From the NCBI GenBank assembly GCA_021462625.1, contig JAJNAU010000002.1:1-63575 (forward strand): a stretch of 63,575 bases of DNA, read 5' to 3'. A model generated the notes under the pieces. It did not search any database and had not been told where the DNA came from. It saw nothing but the letters and a program-made list of their open reading frames with translations. The position numbers and the translations under genes are program-made. Below, one piece after another: positions 58,082 to 63,575 of this stretch. The stretch comes from Shewanella sp. Lineage in GTDB: Bacteria > Pseudomonadota > Gammaproteobacteria > Enterobacterales > Shewanellaceae. Position 1 is the first letter of the stretch. The number at the start of each line of letters is the position of its first letter.

Positions 58082-58732
58082 GTGACACATCCCCAAATCG
58101 ACTTTCGCCGGGCAAAATTTCTGATCAGTGCCCCGGATATTGCCCATCTTGATAAGCATTTGCCCGGTGACACCGGAGTGGAGATTGCCTTTGCGGGTCG
58201 CTCCAATGCGGGTAAGTCTAGTGCGCTGAATGCGCTGACAGAGCAAAAGAACCTGGCCCGTACCAGTAAGACCCCAGGTCGTACCCAACTGATTAATATA
58301 TTTGCTCTGGACGAGCAGCGCCGTCTGGTGGACCTGCCCGGTTACGGTTTTGCTCAGGTGCCTATGGCCATGAAGATAAAGTGGCAAAATGCGCTTGGAG
58401 AATATTTGCAGGAACGCCGTTGCCTCAGCGGCGTGGTGGTACTGATGGATATTCGTCATCCATTGAAAGATCTCGATATGCAGATGATTGAATGGGCGGT
58501 TGCCAGTGAGATCCCTGTGGTTGCGCTATTGACTAAGTGTGACAAGTTGGCACAAAGCGCCAGAATGAAAACTGTTAACGAAGTGCGTAAGGCTTTGGCT
58601 GACTTTGGTGATTGGGTGCAGATTGAGCCTTTCTCATCCCTTAAGGGAACCGGTAAGGCCAAGGTGCTGAGTATCCTGAATGAGTGGTGCCATCCGGATT
58701 GGCTGGAGAATATTGAAGAAGCTGCGGAGTAA
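58082..58732 (+). CDS. engB: Ribosome biogenesis GTPase EngB (YihA/YsxC)
   Basis: [45 protein letters not shown] start. Confidence 0.96.
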   Translation: MTHPQIDFRRAKFLISAPDIAHLDKHLPGDTGVEIAFAGRSNAGKSSALNALTEQKNLARTSKTPGRTQLINIFALDEQRRLVDLPGYGFAQVPMAMKIKWQNALGEYLQERRCLSGVVVLMDIRHPLKDLDMQMIEWAVASEIPVVALLTKCDKLAQSARMKTVNEVRKALADFGDWVQIEPFSSLKGTGKAKVLSILNEWCHPDWLENIEEAAE

Positions 58733-58751
58733 CTGCCGCTCAGTAGCTGTT

Positions 58752-58779
58752 AAAAGGCGTCCGCTGGACGCCTTTTTTA
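58752..58779. terminator. Terminator after engB
   Basis: aaaaggcgtccgctggacgcctttttta. Confidence 0.9.
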
Positions 58780-59042
58780 CGCCTGGAGTTTGTCGACTTA
58801 CTTCCCGGGTCACCTGTTTCGCGATATGTCAGTTCCCGGGCGATTGGATAAAAAAAGGCCGGAGACTGGGTCGCCGGCCAAAATGCGTAGCTCTTTTGGG
58901 GAGAAGCTAAAAATATTCAACAAGACTCAAGTTCCATCAAGACTTCGAATTGGGGCCGAAGACTATATTTGGCTCTCAATGCAGACAGCATACAGCGAAA
59001 AAATGAAATTTTAAAGTAATTACTCTAATCTTTCTTTCAGGC

Positions 59043-59148
59043 AAAAAAAAGCCCCAGCAAATAAATTGCTGGGGCGCCAGAATTTGGCAATCACTAAAAA
59101 GCGAAATAAAGGTCTGAAAGATAGAACATCTTAACCTCTGTACCCTAC
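59043..59148 (-). ncRNA. spf: Spot 42 RNA
   Basis: Minus strand begins GTAGGGTACAGAGGTTAAGATGTTCTATCTTTCAGACCTTTATTTCGC.. and ends GCCCCAGCAATTTATTTGCTGGGGCTTTTTTTT. Located between polA and engB as in enterics; -10-like TAATAT upstream. Confidence 0.95.
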
Positions 59149-59581
59149 GCCAAGAATATTACCTTAGTTATCGGAAGCTGAAAAACAGTTTTCTAAAAAA
59201 CTAACGAATAATGCGATTCAGATCTCTATTCCTCATAGTTTAAGCTGTTACTGTTGTTGCTTTATTACGTTAATGTTGGTTTGGTGACGGATTTTTTGGG
59301 GCTGGGTCGGCAAGTAGACCAATTGCATGGCCCTGACTGAGCCTCTCTCAATTGAGGATAGTCCCGGCTGAGCAGGTTACCTTCAGCTTCGAATTGGCGT
59401 GTGACTGTGCATCACCTCGTGGCTGCATCCATACAGTCGTGCGTTAATGATATTCGCCACATCCATGTGGCTTGCAGATCGGCTAAGCCACAGCGGCCCT
59501 GTGACGAGTCGGTTCAATCCTGTTTCACGTGGTTTGAACTTTGCGCCACGTGAGCGTGCTGGGGATCAGTTTCTCGGGCGA

Positions 59582-62338
59582 TTAGTGCGCCTGCTGCCAG
59601 TTGTCTCCTATGCCGGCTTCCGCCAGCAGTTCAACATCCAGGCTGGCGGCCGCTGCCATCAGTTCACACACTTTGGTTTTCAGCCCGTCGGCTTTGTCGG
59701 TATCCACCTCAAACACCAGTTCATCGTGCACCTGCATAATCATGCGGATTTCGCCGGATGTGTCTTCGTCTATCCATTGCTGGATACTTATCATGGCTTT
59801 TTTAATGATATCTGCTGCAGTGCCCTGCATAGGTGCGTTAATGGCTGCGCGCTCAGCAGCCTGCCGACGCATGGCATTACGGGCTTTGATTTCAGACAGA
59901 TACAGGCGACGGCCAAACAGGGTCGATACATAGCCCTGCTCAGCAGCCGAAGCGCGGGTATCTTCCATATACTTGAGCACACCCGGATAGCGTTTGAAGT
60001 AGGTATCGATATAGTTTTGGGCTTCGGCCCGCGGAATATCCAGTTGGCGGGCCAGACCAAAGGCTGACATGCCATAGATCAAACCGAAGTTCACCGCCTT
60101 GGCACGGCGACGCTGCTCTGAGGTGACAGTTTCGAAGGCGACATCGAATACTTCGGCTGCCGTGGCGCGGTGAATGTCTTTGCCTTCTGCGAAGGCTTTC
60201 AATAAACCAGCATCCCGCGACAGGTGAGCCATGATCCTCAGTTCAATCTGCGAATAGTCCGCAGCCAGAATCTTTTTGCCTTCAGGTGCGATGAAAGCCT
60301 GACGAATGCGGCGTCCTTCCTCAGTACGGATAGGAATATTCTGCAGGTTGGGGTCACTGGATGACAGACGCCCGGTTGCGGCATTGGCCTGATGGTAGCT
60401 GGTATGCACTCTGCCGGTTCTGACATTGACCATCAAAGGCAGCTTATCTGTGTAGGTGCTTTTGAGTTTGCTGAGCGAGCGATGCTCCAGAATGATCTTG
60501 GGCAGCGGGTAATCCAGTGCCAGCTCAACAAGCACTTCTTCTGCAGTGGAAGGGGCACCTTTGGGAGTCTTCTTAATGATGGGGTACCCCAGCTTGTCGA
60601 AGAACAGTTCCTGCAGCTGCTTGGTGGAGCTTAAGTTGAACGGCTCACCGGCAATCTCGTGCGCTTTGCTTTCCAGCTCATCTATCTTGCGTGCCAGTTC
60701 ATCGCTTTGCTGGGCCAGCAACATGGTATCGATCAGCACACCGCCGCGCTCCATGCGGGACAGTACGTTGACCAAAGGCATTTCCAGTTCAGTAAAGACA
60801 TTCGCCAGTTGCTGCTCGCGCTCGAGCCTTGGCCACAGGTGCTGATGCAGACGCAGGGTAATATCGGCATCTTCGGCGGCATAGTGGGCGGCCTGTTCCA
60901 GTGGGATTTGGTTAAAAGTCAGCTGCTTGGCGCCTTTACCGGCAATTTCCTCAAAATTGACAGTCTTGTGTCTAAGGTATTTCAGTGCCATGCCATCCAT
61001 ATCATGGCGTGATGCCACCGAATTGAGAACATAGGATTCCAGCATGGTATCGAAGGCGATGCCTTTGAGTTCAATGCCAGCGTTGGCGAAAATAGCAATA
61101 TCATACTTGAGGTTCTGACCGACTTTCTTCAACTGTGGATTTTCCAGCAGCGGTTTGAGTTGGGTCAGGGTTGAAGCCATGTCCAATTGCTCAGGTGCAC
61201 CCGGGTAGTCGTGAGCCAGTGGTAAATAGGCGGCTTTACCGGCTTCGATGGCAAAAGAGATGCCGACCAGTTTGGCTTCCATGTAGTCCAGACTGGTGGT
61301 TTCGGTATCCACCGCGATAAGGTCTGCCTTGGCAAGTTTGTCGCACCAGGCATCCAATTGCGACTGGGTCAGAATGGTTTCATATTCGATCTCTACCGCG
61401 ACGGGTACTTCAATGGATTTTTCGGTGTTCACCTGGAGTGACGCGACAGACTCTCCACTGTCCAGCAGTTTTGCCAGCCAGCGCTTGAACTCCATTTCAC
61501 CAAACCACTTAATCAGTTCATCTTTATCTTCGGTTTTCCGTTCCAGCTGTTGCCAACTCAGTGTCAGCTCGACATCCGTCTTGATGGTTGCCAGGTCATA
61601 GGAGAGTTTCAGCATCTCAGTGTTGTCACGAATTTTGGCCGGCATGGTTTTAGAACCACGAAAGCCCAGTGCAACCACAGCATCAGGGTCGGCGAGCAGT
61701 TTGTCCACGCCGCCCACGCCAGTTAGCATGGCCAGAGCCGTCTTCTCCCCCACGCCAGGTAAGCCGGGAATGTTGTCGGACTTATCTCCCATCATTGCCA
61801 GCAAATCGATAATCAGCTCAGGGCCGACACCAAACTTACCGGTAACTTCGGCCGGGCCCATGATGGTATCCGTCATGGTGTTGATCAGGGTGATATTGTT
61901 ATCCACCAACTGGGCCATGTCTTTATCGCCTGTGGATATCAAGCAGGCGCGACCGTCTTTACTGGCCTGCAGTGCCAGCGTGCCGATTACATCATCCGCT
62001 TCGACACCGGGAATGGAGATCAGTGGCAACCCCATGGCGTTAATGATGCGGTGCAAAGGTTCAACCTGGGCGCGCAAATCATCAGGCATAGACGGGCGAT
62101 GGGCTTTGTACTCTGCATACATGTCGTTGCGGAAGGTTTTTCCCTTGGCATCAAACACAACGGCAATATGACTGGGATTGCATTGCTTTAGGATACTGCG
62201 CAGCATGTTCACCACGCCATATACTGCACCCGTTGGTTCCCCTTTGGAGTTGGTCAAATGTGGTGGAGCATAAAAGGCGCGATAAAGGTAGGAAGAACCA
62301 TCCACAAGGACGAGAGGGTTGTTGGGGATATTTGGCAT
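59582..62338 (-). CDS. polA: DNA polymerase I
   Basis: 5'-3' exo, 3'-5' exo and pol motifs ([41 protein letters not shown]); start [24 protein letters not shown] at 62338. Confidence 0.98.
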   Translation of the reverse strand: MPNIPNNPLVLVDGSSYLYRAFYAPPHLTNSKGEPTGAVYGVVNMLRSILKQCNPSHIAVVFDAKGKTFRNDMYAEYKAHRPSMPDDLRAQVEPLHRIINAMGLPLISIPGVEADDVIGTLALQASKDGRACLISTGDKDMAQLVDNNITLINTMTDTIMGPAEVTGKFGVGPELIIDLLAMMGDKSDNIPGLPGVGEKTALAMLTGVGGVDKLLADPDAVVALGFRGSKTMPAKIRDNTEMLKLSYDLATIKTDVELTLSWQQLERKTEDKDELIKWFGEMEFKRWLAKLLDSGESVASLQVNTEKSIEVPVAVEIEYETILTQSQLDAWCDKLAKADLIAVDTETTSLDYMEAKLVGISFAIEAGKAAYLPLAHDYPGAPEQLDMASTLTQLKPLLENPQLKKVGQNLKYDIAIFANAGIELKGIAFDTMLESYVLNSVASRHDMDGMALKYLRHKTVNFEEIAGKGAKQLTFNQIPLEQAAHYAAEDADITLRLHQHLWPRLEREQQLANVFTELEMPLVNVLSRMERGGVLIDTMLLAQQSDELARKIDELESKAHEIAGEPFNLSSTKQLQELFFDKLGYPIIKKTPKGAPSTAEEVLVELALDYPLPKIILEHRSLSKLKSTYTDKLPLMVNVRTGRVHTSYHQANAATGRLSSSDPNLQNIPIRTEEGRRIRQAFIAPEGKKILAADYSQIELRIMAHLSRDAGLLKAFAEGKDIHRATAAEVFDVAFETVTSEQRRRAKAVNFGLIYGMSAFGLARQLDIPRAEAQNYIDTYFKRYPGVLKYMEDTRASAAEQGYVSTLFGRRLYLSEIKARNAMRRQAAERAAINAPMQGTAADIIKKAMISIQQWIDEDTSGEIRMIMQVHDELVFEVDTDKADGLKTKVCELMAAAASLDVELLAEAGIGDNWQQAH

Positions 62339-62723
62339 AAATCTGGGTTCAGTAGTCTTTAATCTGAGATGGGAGTAGCATGCCACAGAGCGGGAAAATC
62401 AGCCACGGCAAATTATCCAACAGCCTGTGGATAAGTCTGTGAGTGAAAAAAGTCAACAGGCTGAGAGCATTTTTGAACAGCAAAATGCGATAACGGTAAG
62501 TGGCTGATAAATAATGAAATTAAAAAGTGTGTGTGATCGGTAAAATTTCTGGTAACTCATCCTGATTTGTGGATTTTTTAATTCTCTGTGGTAATTTGCT
62601 GTTGCTTATGGTGTATTTTTATACACCCTGCAGTTGCGCTGATTTAAATTAGCACGAATAGCAACCAGATCAACCAATTTGTACTTATTTTGTTAAAATT
62701 GTGTGACATGAGAGGCCGTTTTT

Positions 62724-63377
62724 ATGAAAAAAGTAGCGATACTCCTCAGCGGTTGTGGCGTGTTCGATGGTGCAGAAATTCACGAATCCGTGCTGACCCT
62801 GTTGACTCTTACTAAAGCGGGTGCCACTTACCAGTGTTTTGCACCGGATATTCCGCAATTAGATGTGGTGAACCATCTCACCGGCGAAGTGGAAGAGGGC
62901 GCCAGCCGAAATGTCTTGGCTGAGGCTGCCCGTATCGCCAGAGGGGAAATAAAGGCAACTTCCGAGTTGGATATCAGTGAGTTCGATGCGCTTATTATCC
63001 CTGGTGGTTTTGGTGCTGCCAAAAATCTCTGCAATTTTGCCATTAAGGGCGCCGACTGTGAAATCAACCCTCAGGTAAAAGCCTTTGTCAGTCAGTTTGT
63101 AGACGCGAACAAGCCTGTGGGCTTTATCTGTATCTCCCCTGTTATGATCCCACACTTCTATGGCGCCGGTGCCAAAGGCACTATAGGGACAGATGAAGGC
63201 ACGGCCGCCGCCTTCAATACCATGGGTGGCGCACATCAGGAGGCGGCAGTTCATGAAATCGTGGTAGATGAAGAGCGCAAACTGGTAAGTACCCCGGCAT
63301 ACATGCTGGCAGGTAATATTGTGGAAGCCGCTTCAGGGATTGAAAAGCTGGTGCATAAAGTTCTTGAGCTGGCTTAA
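62724..63377 (+). CDS. elbB: ElbB family (DJ-1/PfpI superfamily, glyoxalase-like) protein
   Basis: KKVAILLSGCGVFDGAEIHESVLTLL, IIPGGFGAAKNLC, FICISPVMIP. Confidence 0.95.
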   Translation: MKKVAILLSGCGVFDGAEIHESVLTLLTLTKAGATYQCFAPDIPQLDVVNHLTGEVEEGASRNVLAEAARIARGEIKATSELDISEFDALIIPGGFGAAKNLCNFAIKGADCEINPQVKAFVSQFVDANKPVGFICISPVMIPHFYGAGAKGTIGTDEGTAAAFNTMGGAHQEAAVHEIVVDEERKLVSTPAYMLAGNIVEAASGIEKLVHKVLELA

Positions 63378-63466
63378 CTGCCAGAGTTAAAACGTAAGCC
63401 CCACACAAGATGGGGGCTTACTACTCTAGGGAGCCGTGCTGTGATACTTAGGGTCAACAGACACTA

Positions 63467-63575
63467 GGGTCTGTTGACCTTTGGAGATGGTTTTTGCAGC
63501 ACTTTGTCGTTGTTTTATACAAAGCAACGCGATTGTGCTGTAGTTGTTCTACATAAATGAGCGTTAATGCAGTAG
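63467..63575. mobile_element. MITE-like element, left part (runs off the window end)
   Basis: gggtctgttgacctttggagatggtttttgcagcactttgtcgttgttttatacaaagcaacgcgattgtgctgtagttgttctacataaatgagcgttaatgcagta nearly matches 36951-37058. Confidence 0.85.

Noticed and set aside
59447-60067. 206-aa plus-strand ORF overlapping polA
   Set aside because: Antisense to the well-supported polA C-terminus; no recognisable domain.

Overview
This 63.6 kb window is gammaproteobacterial chromosome that looks like Shewanella (CymA, lexA-sulA, potE/speF, men cluster, polA-spf-engB with cytochrome c4). That assignment comes from recognising proteins and gene order, not from a search. From left to right: an unassigned GGA-rich region; marC and yfcE; a 7-gene chemotaxis operon on the minus strand (STAS-cheY-cheA-cheW-receptor-cheR-cheB); sulA-lexA; plsB; mtr; tRNA-Gly(CCC); potE/speF; DUF4145/Sel1 and membrane hypotheticals; terB; menD-menHC-menE; rpoH; ftsX-ftsE-ftsY; rsmD; cymA; a cusB/cusA copper efflux pair; RNase T2; a VOC protein; a decayed transposase; a MerR-methyltransferase fusion; a lysophospholipase; a DUF885 lipoprotein; add; a GT2 glycosyltransferase; hemN; yihI; cytochrome c4; engB; Spot 42; polA; and elbB. 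Most of it is ordinary core genome. The items most worth a second look are: (1) an unannotated CsrB/CsrC-like RNA candidate (about 56588-56930, minus) with serial hairpins presenting GGA and a strong terminator; (2) an Aer2-type chemoreceptor with three tandem PAS domains that look heme-binding, plus a C-terminal EWNEF CheR-tether pentapeptide; (3) sulA interrupted by an in-frame amber codon behind an SOS-controlled lexA; (4) a candidate leader peptide upstream of speF whose 3' end, including the stop codon, is triplicated as a 23-bp tandem repeat; (5) a MenH-MenC fusion; (6) a MerR-SAM-methyltransferase fusion; (7) a single glycosyltransferase gene between two near-identical terminator hairpins; and (8) dispersed MITE-like and approximately 230-bp repeat families.
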